Assembly (NCBI GenBank): GCA_937890005.1
Contig: CALBZA010000056.1
Coordinates: 1-64,000 of the forward strand
Direction of reading: 5' to 3'
Length of the DNA: 64,000 nt
Origin: an uncultured Verrucomicrobia subdivision 3 bacterium
GTDB lineage: Bacteria > Verrucomicrobiota > Verrucomicrobiia > Limisphaerales > DASXHY01
Made by a program: the position numbers and the translations under genes
The notes under the pieces: generated by a model
Told to the model about the DNA's origin: nothing
Seen by the model: only the letters and a program-made list of their open reading frames with translations
The model's database searches: none
Shown here: in pieces, positions 56,201-62,013 of the stretch
How positions within the stretch are numbered: the first letter of the stretch is position 1
How the letters are laid out: every line of letters starts with the position of its first letter

Positions 56201-58794
56201 CGATTTCCTACAGCCGAGATCTGAATGGAAACGTCACCGGCATTCAGTCTTCCAACACCAATGGCGTGAGGCTCAGCTATGTCTATGACGCCGCCAACCA
56301 GCTGACCCACATCGAAGATGGAAACCTTCCTGTCGAATACCGTTATGATCCTTCCGGGCAGCTCGTCGAAATGAGACGTGGCGAGGTGGATCGAATCGCG
56401 TTTGAACGAGATGCCGTTGGACGCACCACGCAGCTGAATGCGATCGACGCAGCGGGCCGAAATCTGAGTCGGTTCGAATACATTCTCGGTCCGGCCGGAC
56501 ATCGGATCAGTTCGCATGAGACGATCCATTTCGCTTCGGAGGAATCGGCGAGAACACTGCATCAAACCAATCGTTACGACTCGCTCCACCGGGTTACCGG
56601 GCAATCCATCGAAACCGACGGGATCATCCACGAATCGCAATACTCCTACGACGCAGTGGGAAATCGGCTCACCCGAACAGCCGGGACATGGGGCGTCGAT
56701 TCACGCGCATACAGCTACGATTCGAACGATGGGTTGGAAAGCGACCGATACGACGCGAGTGGCAACACCACAAACGCGATCTTGCGAGCTTCTTTGATCG
56801 GCAATGAGGTGGAAGTCTTTGACGAGTTCGACTGCGACAACCGGTTGATCCGGCGGCGAATGGTTGTCGATGGACAACCGGTCGAAGTTCTCCTGACCTA
56901 CAACGGCGATGGGGAACGTGTTCGAAAAGTAGTCTCCACGCCGTCCATTTCGATCACGAACTTCTTTCTCGTCGATGATCAGAATCCCGCCGGCTATTCG
57001 CAGGTTTTGGAGGAGATGTCATCGGACGGGGACAGCGGGCAGCCTGTCGTGCGGAGAGTTTATTCGATCGGCCGATCGCTGCTCGCCCAGGAACAACTTG
57101 TCGGCGACCAGTGGTTGGCCAGCTATTTCGGTGTGGACGGTCATGGTAGTGTGCGTTACCTGACTGAAAAAGGGGGCGCGGTTACTGACACATGGGACTA
57201 CGACGCATTTGGGAATGTGATCAGCCGCAGGGGGTCCACACCGAATCTTTTCCTTCACGCGGGACAACAGTTCGATCCCGATCTGAACCTCTATTATCTT
57301 CGCGCGCGCTATGCCGATCCGGATCGAGGGCGATTCTGGACGCGTGATCCGTTCGAAGGGTTCACCGACGATCCTCCAAGCTGGCACGCTTATGTGCTGA
57401 ACAGGAACGATTCGGTAAATCGCATCGATCCGTCCGGTTATTATTCCGTTTCTGAAAGCATGGCTGTCAGCACGCTGGCTCCTGCAGTGCGGGCGATGGC
57501 GCTGCAGATTTTCGACGGAGTAAACCATTATTCCCACGGCCTTGGCGGAGGCAGCGCGTTGAAGGCAACCAGCCGCGCGGAAGCTTACATGATCGACAGT
57601 CTTGCTGTGGGGCCGGGATGGAAACTGGGCAAGGAGGAATTCTGGACGGCAGTCAAGGGCGCTCCGTTTCTCCTGGTGCAGAATCCAAACATCTTCCAGC
57701 CGCAGAAAACCTGCGGATACGAATGCCTGCCGTTCGACATCGACGGACCGATCTATGGCCCCGCGGCGCAGCATCCGATATTTGAGTTCGAAGAAAGTCC
57801 TCTGTATCCGATCGCGGAGGCATTCGGAACCTTCGCCGTCAATTTCACGGTTTCCGCGCTTTCAACGCCGCTGGTAATCGTCGGGATGGCTGCGGCTCCC
57901 GCCACAGTGGTTGTCGGGGTTTCAGTGGTTGGCGGTGGCTTCGTAGCTTTTGAGGCCACGTCATTCGTTTATGGTGAGGTGACGCATCGCGACCTCCTGT
58001 CCGGGGTTGAGCTTTCCCGTCAGGACCTGCTTAACAAGCGCGGAGCAATTGGCGGCGCTGCTTTTGGAGGTTTGATTTATGCTCCGCTGTCCAGACTGGT
58101 CTCTTCTGGAGTTCGGCTGACTGCCGGCGTTGCAGATGCTCTCACAGAGGCCGCGACCCTCCGGGCGCTCACGCTGGAAAACCCGCGCCAGATGATTCCC
58201 TTGCGGCCGACTTCCGCCCCATCGAAGAGCCTTGTCCCGGCCTCCGAAGTTTCCTGCCGTCCCAGCAAACCGGGAAGAATCATTGACCTGGTGCAGGACG
58301 CCAACGGGGTCTGGGTTCCAAAGGATGAAATTCGGGCTGTTCGACTCGGGGGAAATGAGCTAACCACAGGAGGCAACCGGCCTGTTGCTCTTTTGGGGGA
58401 TGGGGGCGCAAAGGGTGGAGCAGATGATTTGTTTGCCACCACGATGCGGCAAGTTGAGAGTTTGGATTTCACAGCAGGTGCGAATAAAGCGGTGTTTTAC
58501 TCAGGCCCCGGAAATCGAGCACGTGCGCTTGCATTTGCCGACCGAACAGGTGCCACGCCGATCGATTTGACACCTGGTGGCCAATACCTCAACTCACTCA
58601 ACCTTTATGATAAGCTGCCAGCAGCGCAAGCTGATGCGATATGGGCAAAAGCATCTCAACTCTACGCTTCCGGCGCCTCTGGACAAATCAACCTCTTTGT
58701 GCATGGAGCCCGCTCCGACCGTGTGTTCAACACAATAGAACGCCCGCTTATCGATGCGAACTCAAGCATTTACAAGCAAACCTTCCACTACTGA
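44203..58794 (+). CDS. Giant secreted PKD/propeller/RHS polymorphic-toxin-like protein
   Basis: 4863 residues. The Sec signal is SIGLTGLVFIFVASGSHATE. A short domain follows (to ~200; WLSWDGSPSEPALVAGLTPP), then about 17 PKD/Ig-like units of ~90 residues (NRAPVVDAGPDR ... GTYVLRLSANDSE). Two cadherin-like repeats sit after the first (DEDTPLEIVLRGLDSDNDAL), and a WDGxxWxxLGxG propeller is inserted at about 1040-1470. From about 2510 comes the RHS part, with dozens of YD repeats (YDALGRLV...) to about 4030. The RHS core end is LYYLRARYADPDRGRFWTRD and the processing-type motif RIDPSGYY ends at residue 4412. The 450-residue tail has a hydrophobic stretch (TPLVIVGMAAAPATVVVGVS) and an alpha/beta-like end domain (KAVFYSGPGNRARALAFADR to INLFVHGARSDRVFNT). 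RHS shells encase the tail toxin. I do not recognise this toxin domain. Confidence 0.93.
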   Translation: MGLGNLVRGKLQWKAVSIGLTGLVFIFVASGSHATECRLYPIGLSAQIVSNVPPGTILKDVLNGGGPGSFGWLSWDGSPSEPALVAGLTPPGNSHTYVNPDSHSDRQLNIGDWVQSKPGVSNSRKVRDALDALIGKEIVVPVWNTVRGQGANTDYRVSAFARVRLQSYHLPQQNRITAEFLGFASCGLLNRAPVVDAGPDRSALVSVPLTLTGSVSDDGLPAGRPVTVCWTTVSGPGTVQFGSPQNTNTAAQFSAPGTYVLRLSANDSELSGSDEVVVTVERENQPPSAIAAEAVTDEDTPLEIVLRGLDSDNDALSFSITQMPAHGRLNGTPPEIIYTPAADFNGADQFTFKVSDGRLESSNAVFRITVRPINDAPVADSLQLTNLEDSVLEIELSGSDVEGDDLTYTITAFPTNGILSGSVPTVRYLPATNFFGSDSFRFIVNDGLTDSAEAIVHIEVLPANDPPVINAGADQLITWPTNSVQLFGEVIYDDFPGVVEWVEWRQLGGPGVVTFSETNSESTIATFSQSGIYELQLWASDSFVFAFDELVVTVNEPPSVYAGNSITNTLPEAISLRGFVSDDGIPAGETLQVTWLQVGGSGTVIFDDFHSTNTTATASEGGTYVLRLTATDGIATASSDVTVVMNRAPVVDAGPDQVITNLQTELAGTAFDDGLPANGLVCEWSVVSGPGSVNLIPVEGESWRTTAVFTNTGTYVLRFTAHDSVAASFDEITVHVNAPPVVDVGEDQRITVGETVLLNATVTDDGLPPGAGLTFGWSVVGPDGALNIYAPTNTFTAVEFFETGTYVLRLTADDSMSSGFDELTVTVLPVNRAPSVSVGPRRFVKLANSLDLTGVVTDDGLPEDSVVAVKWQKVSGPGEVYFSNAFAAVTRVGFTEPGEYVLRLSASDSLLTQFADLPVTVRTPSTNQAPLVSAGLDRVVGLTDTVSLQGTVSDDGLPEGAPLSVEWTVLDGPGTVAFENADNVTAKATFSSRGSYVLQLAASDTSLIGRDQVVITVFPSNQPPVVFAGEDQHVIIPNPDLLMASGITPTNAHLELSTSISEAARWSRNFGNPGITGAATGPGNTWVYRSGLSVSDGWLLVAGAFTNAGGTYAKSLARFDGTNWFNFYDTTPLASSSGLPIDGTNVEWLVFNCPPGSFCNEIFNCVSGRGEEVFAGGNFKDLGNMDGYVDASARWDGERWHSWVFKHAGAEIRNIKATADKVYLVGNFAFQPTNATSQPIPDLPWSYNIAGWDGTNWFSLGEGIRDIRNIPSEGSGPDQRSGSVSVTGLAAGSDGVVYVAGTFLLNTPYGIASNIAMWTGAEWRPLGSGIQTRSGPTSLALAENGDLYVTGDFTNAGGIHARSVAQWDGSRWWALGAGDRNGIGGRGEAVVVHGRDVFVAGSFSEAGGVAARNVARWDGHLWLPLGSGPTNGINGAVLAAAVDDSGVYFGGTFSSAGGYPANNIAKWEFPKSPAQTVQLAGRVTDDGLPADQPLTSRLQKVSGPGDVLFGDPGSLLTSARFTQPGQYVLRLTADDSDLAAEDEVIIDVQANHPPDVNAGADQMIGPNEPLAINGFIRDDGLPAGSVIFQRWTVLYGPGTVSFDYPDRTNVVVRFSHSGTYVLRLYANDSQFTASDDVTVVVRPSPNQPPGLYPGSGGTVVLGATRQMNASAWDDGIPANQLNTTWHLLSGPAGVTFDDATKTNATVSFSTNGVYVFQLVVSDSELSSSGNVTITVMPPNNAPPSVNAGPDQTVTNLTTALQGTVSDDGNPQTLALKTYWTGSGPGEVRFANSNSVATAVTFSRPGVYVLTLTAADGTYVVNDSVIVNVARPVVQVNAGPDRAVTLPTNRVQLAGMIFDSTATPSWTKSSGPGTVAFVPNASGLTNTAIFSTNGTYVLRLSVFDGTTAFDEMTVTVAQPGNQAPEVNAGPDQRITWHGPSMELNLPGTVTDEDSPDVIATWSQVRGPAPVEFSKPNQAATTAILTAPGLYVLRLTGTDLVLTNGDDVVVTAELPANEPPHVDAGSELTAVFTNSFLLNGRVEDDALPETGSLTAFWTKLSGPGIVIFNPVRTNSAAAERLEFLSVATFSQPGTYVLRLFADDAQSTGADDVQVVALPSDVNSAPVVDAGFDATVPLFGLLQLDGSVADDGLPENASLKCSWSMASAPSLGRVYFSDSTRLDSVAQFTAIGTYVLRLVATDSQRSSSDLVTISVVAATNEPPVVFAGLPQEITRPNPAKLEGVVFDDGLPAGYPLVTAWSKLSGPGEVTFAPDATDPLASAYFSAAGEYVLRLSANDSEFTGFDEVVVVVHPGTNAPPVVTAGADFVGLISIPNRLQTTAADDGLEIGKLQVSWSKVSGPGSVQFTTINGVYFVTFESVGDYVLRLTADDGTLSAFDDVAVQVFDAPEPVAQITSPLDGNIVTAPGEIIGTANCPILRDYILECRLKAAESDTFSENGTHLWSLIASNVVSVSNNVLGVFDPTLLLNGVYEIRLRATDLAGRIAVSEIVTVIVDRGFKLGHFTMSFDDLTIPVPGLPLQVTRTYDSRAAAAGIEGDFGIGWTMDLRNVRLQKNRSLSRNWVQSTTGSPWDLSLVYHLDAVNPRIVTITFPDGRVEKFQLMPDPMHQPLLPIEYPRWRFVPVGSTRGSLVPAGYEQTDGEFLYFAGAIPGTADLFDLNQFYEGIFTGIPEEQLQRYPTLFQYTSADGYHYLIDEIEGLQSVTDPNGNTLHIGLDEITWRNDRAGTNSLAIAFQRDDRGRITNIVDRLGFSLTYTYDENGNLAAFRNRDSETNGYAYDANHRLVSLVDARGITVLTNGYDASGRLVASGDAFGLVTGYTHDLQNRLSYTTNRLGYVTIREFDTYGNVVREVDPLGAVRTFEYDPNGNLVAKNNAADCACAERYSYDAFDNRITETDAAGNTTTFTYNPLRKILTMRDPSGFTTTNTYDASGNLISTRDGAGQSVTFTYNNLGKVTSMSDSKGTTFYGYDEFGFLRSQTNALGHVTEYTVDANGNLLSQSTTVTRADGLASYQRSKKGWQVAGDSAVPPAPVTNAVKVVMRYEYTPSGYPLRTLYYDGSSSETKYENGKPIETTDALGRITRSEHDAAGRLVRKTYPDGCWEAFEYDAEGQLIASTDKRGFVTRFEYDARGKLVRTLFADGSEVRASYYADGSLRTETSKTGEVTVYGLDENRNRISVTNAAGVTHYTYNYRGHVTSQVDTLNRTNRFEYDSLARQTLRIYPDGSRKSATFTGRLISSETDQNGHTTRLYYDALGRLVEVIDPLGATNRFTYDEQGNRTSATDPLGRTTFFEYDTMGRLVRTIFPDASTMSRQYDAAGRLIAQVNQLGDVQRFEYDLADNVVAVTDPLRNITRSTFDAGGNRISRTDPDGKTTRFEYDALSRLVRTEFACGLVESNEYDLAGRLVAKTDTAGRRAQFKYDIRNQLIEVIDPMGRSTAFVYDAVGNRISEIDAAGQQTLRFYDRLDRLVRTVFPDGSEVRLEYDPAGRVTREIDQLGQSKRFEYDAAGRTIASTDATGQTTRTFYNLAGERTAIADPLGRTTAFERDLMGRVVRAVFPDGSFESAEYDKAGFPVTTLDSLGNATIYEFDANGRRTALIDPLGGRMEYAYDVMGRLVAETDAERNTTSYQYDCMGRLSGVTYADGSSATTQYDTAGNVVARTDANGNITRFTYDLAGRLLSRTDALNNVTQFSYDALGRLVSRTDALGRTTEYHYDRLGRLEQIVYPDGATETFAYDSKGRKTAFTDARGNITSYVYDSADRLIGTTNALGHFKHYEYDQNGRLISRTDPAGRTNHYEYDLSGNLAKIIYADGTSRQFEFDSAGRKIAEIDQAGIRTEFSYDALGRLSAITDALNQTFYLAYDRIGNLVARTDANGRTTRYGYDAAGQRIARTLPGGQVERFSYDANGNLIGKTNFNGNAISYHYDRLNRLTNVVPDAVAVATGSHPVWFFFDAVGNRIAMEDASGRTEFFFDLRDRLSRKDSPEGTISYSRDLNGNVTGIQSSNTNGVRLSYVYDAANQLTHIEDGNLPVEYRYDPSGQLVEMRRGEVDRIAFERDAVGRTTQLNAIDAAGRNLSRFEYILGPAGHRISSHETIHFASEESARTLHQTNRYDSLHRVTGQSIETDGIIHESQYSYDAVGNRLTRTAGTWGVDSRAYSYDSNDGLESDRYDASGNTTNAILRASLIGNEVEVFDEFDCDNRLIRRRMVVDGQPVEVLLTYNGDGERVRKVVSTPSISITNFFLVDDQNPAGYSQVLEEMSSDGDSGQPVVRRVYSIGRSLLAQEQLVGDQWLASYFGVDGHGSVRYLTEKGGAVTDTWDYDAFGNVISRRGSTPNLFLHAGQQFDPDLNLYYLRARYADPDRGRFWTRDPFEGFTDDPPSWHAYVLNRNDSVNRIDPSGYYSVSESMAVSTLAPAVRAMALQIFDGVNHYSHGLGGGSALKATSRAEAYMIDSLAVGPGWKLGKEEFWTAVKGAPFLLVQNPNIFQPQKTCGYECLPFDIDGPIYGPAAQHPIFEFEESPLYPIAEAFGTFAVNFTVSALSTPLVIVGMAAAPATVVVGVSVVGGGFVAFEATSFVYGEVTHRDLLSGVELSRQDLLNKRGAIGGAAFGGLIYAPLSRLVSSGVRLTAGVADALTEAATLRALTLENPRQMIPLRPTSAPSKSLVPASEVSCRPSKPGRIIDLVQDANGVWVPKDEIRAVRLGGNELTTGGNRPVALLGDGGAKGGADDLFATTMRQVESLDFTAGANKAVFYSGPGNRARALAFADRTGATPIDLTPGGQYLNSLNLYDKLPAAQADAIWAKASQLYASGASGQINLFVHGARSDRVFNTIERPLIDANSSIYKQTFHY

Positions 58795-58796
58795 TT

Positions 58797-59069
58797 ATGT
58801 TTACTAGACTTGGACCGAACTCAGCCCAATCCTCGGAAGGTTTCCGAGTTGAAAGAACTGGGCGAATGGAGCTGAAATACAGTGAAGGTCACCGAAGCCT
58901 TCTTATTGAGGTGGAGCCAGGTGACGGACTAGCCATCTACCGGGCTTCAATCTCTGCTTGGAATCCGCCCAACAAGGGAAACGCGATAACCAACGAAGAG
59001 CGGGAACGTATCATCCGTAACATCTGCGCTGCACTCGATTTCTTGCAGGTTCAGTATGTTTTGGCGTAA
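58797..59069 (+). CDS. Probable immunity protein (Imm74-like)
   Basis: A 90-residue cytoplasmic protein starting 2 nt after the stop codon of the giant RHS gene. The spacing and size are those of an immunity gene for a polymorphic toxin. The sequence (MELKYSEGHRSLLIEVEP, ISAWNPPN, ITNEERERIIRNICAALDFL) recalls the Imm74 family, whose members share an xxWxPP turn and a final N/R-rich helix. I am moderately sure of this. The start at 58797 is preferred over the longer open frame from 58641, which lies inside the toxin gene. It should bind and block the toxin tail. Confidence 0.72.
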   Translation: MFTRLGPNSAQSSEGFRVERTGRMELKYSEGHRSLLIEVEPGDGLAIYRASISAWNPPNKGNAITNEERERIIRNICAALDFLQVQYVLA

Positions 59070-59253
59070 ACGCATGTGTTGGTTCTCCGTGTGGTTATGG
59101 CTCCTCTTCCTCGCCATCGGCATGGGATTCTCGACGGTGGCACGAGTAATCCTCCGAGGACCGTCGGGTTTGGCAGTCAAAACCAACGGGGACGGCAATG
59201 CTCGGCTTTGCGCCGCCGGTGACCACACTGAAGGCATCCGCTTGCACCCTTGA
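59056..59253 (+). CDS. Possible small membrane protein overlapping the immunity gene
   Basis: A 65-residue frame whose ATG overlaps the end of the immunity gene by 14 nt. The N-terminal half is a convincing TM segment with positive inside flank (MFWRKRMCWFSVWLWLLFLA, IGMGFS). The C-terminal half has no recognisable motif and may be chance. It could be a translationally coupled second immunity or membrane partner, or a fragment. Confidence 0.4.
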   Translation: MFWRKRMCWFSVWLWLLFLAIGMGFSTVARVILRGPSGLAVKTNGDGNARLCAAGDHTEGIRLHP

Positions 59254-59511
59254 GTTGATTCAAAAATCGTTTCTCTCTCCGGTTAGAGTGGTTCCGTGTG
59301 AATCGCCTCCTCAAAAATGAAAACTTCAGCTTGCTTCTTAACGCCGTTGCTCTGCGTTGAGTTGCTTTCTTCCAAGAATCATCCGAGCAATCGTTCGGAC
59401 AATTTCCGATTCGAAGTGAAGTGCCGTAACGGCGACACCGACGCCCGCTGCAGATGTGCGGTGCGCCGGTGTGTGAAACAGGACAGGACTATGTCGAACT
59501 GAAGCAATTGT

Positions 59512-60435
59512 TCAGCGGATGTTCTTCTTCTCGACTTTCCAACCGGCCATTTGAGCCACTCCGCAAGGTTCGCCTTCGAACATCTTCGCCGCTTCCTTGT
59601 CGCCCTTCAGCTGCCACTTGAACCATGCGGTGGCCACGACTCCGAACTCGCCGCCATGTCGCCGGGCATAGGTGCCGCCGTGTCCGACGTCCAGGTTTGC
59701 TGCAAACACAGGGAGATGATTGATGCGACGGAAATCATCCATGCCGTTGTTGTAAGCGATGTCTTTTTCACCGCCCAGAATGTAGATCACCGGCGTGTGC
59801 AGTTTTGAAAGGTGTTCTTTCGTGAGCGACGGCATTCCACCGCGTCCGGCGCCGGGTCCGGGAAGGATGCCGCTGTTGCAGACCATCAACGTTTTCACGC
59901 GCGGATCCGGTGCGACTTCCAATGCCTGCAAACCGCCGCAGGACATGCCGCTGACGGCGATGCTCGAGGGATCGAGTTTGCCGTAGTAAGGACTGGTTGG
60001 ATCTTCGTTGCGCGCAATTGCCCAATCGATGGCACTGCGCAGAAGCGGAGATTGTGTTGGACCGCCCGGACCGCCGCGCTGTCCCTCCTCCGGCATCGGT
60101 CCGATTGCGACCACCAGGAATCCGTGCGATGCGACTTCGGAAAGAAATTTCACGTGTTCCCAGGGCGAATTCGCACAGGCGCCGTTACCCCAGGCGATGA
60201 TCGGCAGTTTCGATTTTTTGCCGAAGGCGCTCAAATCCTGCGGCCGGAAAACTGTGTGAGTCGGCAGGGTGCTGTCCGAAACCATGATGGCTTTGTGTGG
60301 CCCGGTTCCGCCGTCTTCCAGGATTCGGCTTCTGGTTTCGGTTGAAACCGCAGCCGGTTTTTCGTTGGAGGTGGTGCATCCGGTCGAAACGAGAAGCGTC
60401 CCAACCGCCAGCAGCGAGGAGAGAGTTTTGAGCAT
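59512..60435 (-). CDS. Alpha/beta-hydrolase lipoprotein
   Basis: A 307-residue predicted lipoprotein (Cys20, VSTGC) with an alpha/beta-hydrolase fold of the dienelactone hydrolase/PETase-like sort. The nucleophile elbow is GMSCGG (Ser in G-x-S-x-G), the likely acid is the Asp in GGEKDIAYNNG and the His is in LDVGHGGTYA. The oxyanion side HGFLVVAIGPMP is also present. The substrate is unknown; the family includes esterases and depolymerases. It is a single gene with no obvious operon partner. Confidence 0.85.
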   Translation of the reverse strand: MLKTLSSLLAVGTLLVSTGCTTSNEKPAAVSTETRSRILEDGGTGPHKAIMVSDSTLPTHTVFRPQDLSAFGKKSKLPIIAWGNGACANSPWEHVKFLSEVASHGFLVVAIGPMPEEGQRGGPGGPTQSPLLRSAIDWAIARNEDPTSPYYGKLDPSSIAVSGMSCGGLQALEVAPDPRVKTLMVCNSGILPGPGAGRGGMPSLTKEHLSKLHTPVIYILGGEKDIAYNNGMDDFRRINHLPVFAANLDVGHGGTYARRHGGEFGVVATAWFKWQLKGDKEAAKMFEGEPCGVAQMAGWKVEKKNIR

Positions 60436-60571
60436 GCACGCAGGCTGAGGAAGTGGCTGCGTTTGTCAATGGCTCGAACCTCGAACACGACATACGTCGT
60501 ACGTCCGAGGCCCAGCCAAGCCCGTTCAAATAATGAAGGGCGTAAAGGAATCGGCTTTCGCGCGTTGAGAA

Positions 60572-60602
60572 CTGGAAGGCTTCACATTCGTGAGCCTTCC
60601 AG
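60572..60602 (-). terminator. Hairpin after the two-repeat protein gene
   Basis: A perfect 10-bp stem CTGGAAGGCT/AGCCTTCCAG with an 11-nt loop, 22 nt downstream of the stop codon of the gene at 60625. The following bases on the minus strand (TTCTC) are only weakly T-rich, so termination efficiency is uncertain. Confidence 0.55.
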
Positions 60603-60624
60603 TGTTTCAGTTTCTCGAAATCAA

Positions 60625-61215
60625 CTATCGATCGTTTGACTTGCGGCCGACATCCAGGGTCAGCAGCTCGCGCTTTCCGCTGGAGCTTTCCTTGTAGGTT
60701 CCGCTGACATGTTGATCTTCTTTGAGATCCGAAAACGCAGTGGTGCCTCCAGCCGGCTTGTTCATCACTGTTGTTGGAAGAATATGATAAGTCTTTCCAT
60801 CGACGCGGATGGTCTGGGCAGAACGATCGACTTTGCCGACCTTTCCGCGGAACGTTGCGCCGGACTCGCGTGTGGCGCGGTCGCGATCGCCACCAGTCGC
60901 GCGATCCGATCCGCGAGTGATGTCGAGAGAAAGAACTTCGCGTTTCCCTTCAGCGGACTCTTTGTAGCGACCTTCGACGCGTTGTCCGACCGCAAGGTCG
61001 TTTTTCTCGGCACGCGCGTCCGACTTCGTCACCCGACTGGTGGGCAGCAGCTGATACGTTTCGCCATCCACCTTCACGGTTTGTTCTGATTTATCGAACG
61101 CGGAGACGCGGCCGCTGAAGGATCGCGATTCGCGTGATTCATCGGCGGCGAGGACCGGGCTCAACGAAAGAGCGGCCAGAAGCGTCGCTAGTGAGAGATT
61201 TTTGAATAGTTTCAT
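60625..61215 (-). CDS. Exported protein with two tandem OB-like (DUF5666-like) repeats
   Basis: A 196-residue periplasmic protein with signal peptide LATLLAALSLSPVLA|AD. The mature chain has two ~65-residue repeats. The first has FSGRVSAFDKSEQTVKVDGE and ends GRYKESAEGKREVLSLDI; the second has FRGKVGKVDRSAQTIRVDGK and ends GTYKESSSGKRELLTLDV. They are joined by a hydrophilic linker rich in Arg, Asp and Gly. The pattern resembles DUF5666-type small beta barrels. The start at 61215 is chosen because the longer frame to 61503 lacks a plausible N terminus. The function is unknown. Confidence 0.8.
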   Translation of the reverse strand: MKLFKNLSLATLLAALSLSPVLAADESRESRSFSGRVSAFDKSEQTVKVDGETYQLLPTSRVTKSDARAEKNDLAVGQRVEGRYKESAEGKREVLSLDITRGSDRATGGDRDRATRESGATFRGKVGKVDRSAQTIRVDGKTYHILPTTVMNKPAGGTTAFSDLKEDQHVSGTYKESSSGKRELLTLDVGRKSNDR

Positions 61216-61314
61216 ACAACACCTTTTTCTTTGTTCGGTTCCCTGGTTGCTGAAACGTAACATCCGAACAAGGTACGGCAACGGGCAGGGGAGGGCGGAG
61301 ATGTCCCCATGAAA

Positions 61315-61357
61315 ATTGCGGATTGTGGATTGCGGATTGCGGATTTGGGATTTGGAC
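61315..61357. repeat. Short tandem repeat (GCGGATTT words)
   Basis: Five imperfect units of the type TTGCGGAT/TTGTGGAT/TTTGGGAT in the gap between the two-repeat protein and the HAD gene. It resembles the simple repeat at 31632-31678 in style, not in sequence. Confidence 0.8.
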
Positions 61358-61364
61358 CTGATGC

Positions 61365-62003
61365 CTATATTTCCGAACCGCGGAGTTGCTGCGTGATGTC
61401 TTCCGGTTTGTTGAACCAGAGTGCGGGTTTGTGAGCCTTCAGAGCTGCTTCGCTGTGCTGGCCCCAGCCAACGGCGCCGAATGCGATCTGCACGCTTTTG
61501 CATGCGACGGCGTCGCGAATTTCATCGCCAATGTAAAGTGTCCTCGACTTCGGAATTCCGCTGCTGCGTATCACTGAACGGATGCGAGCCGCCTTGCCGA
61601 AAACGGACGCACCGCATCCCCAATGATGAATCAGCTTCGCGTTGTTCGGGCCAAGTATGCGTTCGACGTTCACCCGCGAATTGGAACTCACAATCGCGAG
61701 ACGAATTCCGCAACTGGAGAGCGCAGCGAGCATTTCTGGAATGCCGGGGAACAGCTGAAAAGGTTCGGTGCGTTGCGACATGCGGCGGCGCATGTCCGCA
61801 ATGACGCGGGGCAACTTCCAGAGCGGGAGTCCAAGCGCGCGCAGGAGTTCGCGACCGTGCAGATCGCGAAACTGGTCATATTCCTCGGGCTCGACGCGTT
61901 TGAATCCATGCGCGTCGGCCAGCTCATTGAAGATGCCGCGCATCCACGGCAACGTGTCCGCCAACGTGCCGTCGGAATCGAAAATGACGAGATCGAACTT
62001 CAA
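61365..62003 (-). CDS. HAD-superfamily phosphatase (phosphoglycolate phosphatase-like)
   Basis: A 212-residue HAD hydrolase. Motif I is FDSDGTLADT (nucleophile Asp and acid Asp), motif II is AIVSSNS, motif III Lys lies in GKAARIRSV and motif IV is YIGDEIRDAVAC. The C1-type helical cap sits between motifs I and II (LGLPLWKLPRVIADMRRR). This is the Gph-like group. The gene lies 10 nt downstream of the PfkB kinase gene and is probably co-transcribed with it, so a sugar-phosphate substrate is plausible. Confidence 0.9.
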   Translation of the reverse strand: MKFDLVIFDSDGTLADTLPWMRGIFNELADAHGFKRVEPEEYDQFRDLHGRELLRALGLPLWKLPRVIADMRRRMSQRTEPFQLFPGIPEMLAALSSCGIRLAIVSSNSRVNVERILGPNNAKLIHHWGCGASVFGKAARIRSVIRSSGIPKSRTLYIGDEIRDAVACKSVQIAFGAVGWGQHSEAALKAHKPALWFNKPEDITQQLRGSEI

Positions 62004-62013
62004 CGTGGATCGA

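Noticed and set aside
51740..56300. YD-repeat DNA considered as a CRISPR-like or tandem-repeat array
   Set aside because: The periodicity is that of RHS protein repeats in one continuous frame; the DNA units are divergent and there are no constant repeats with spacers.
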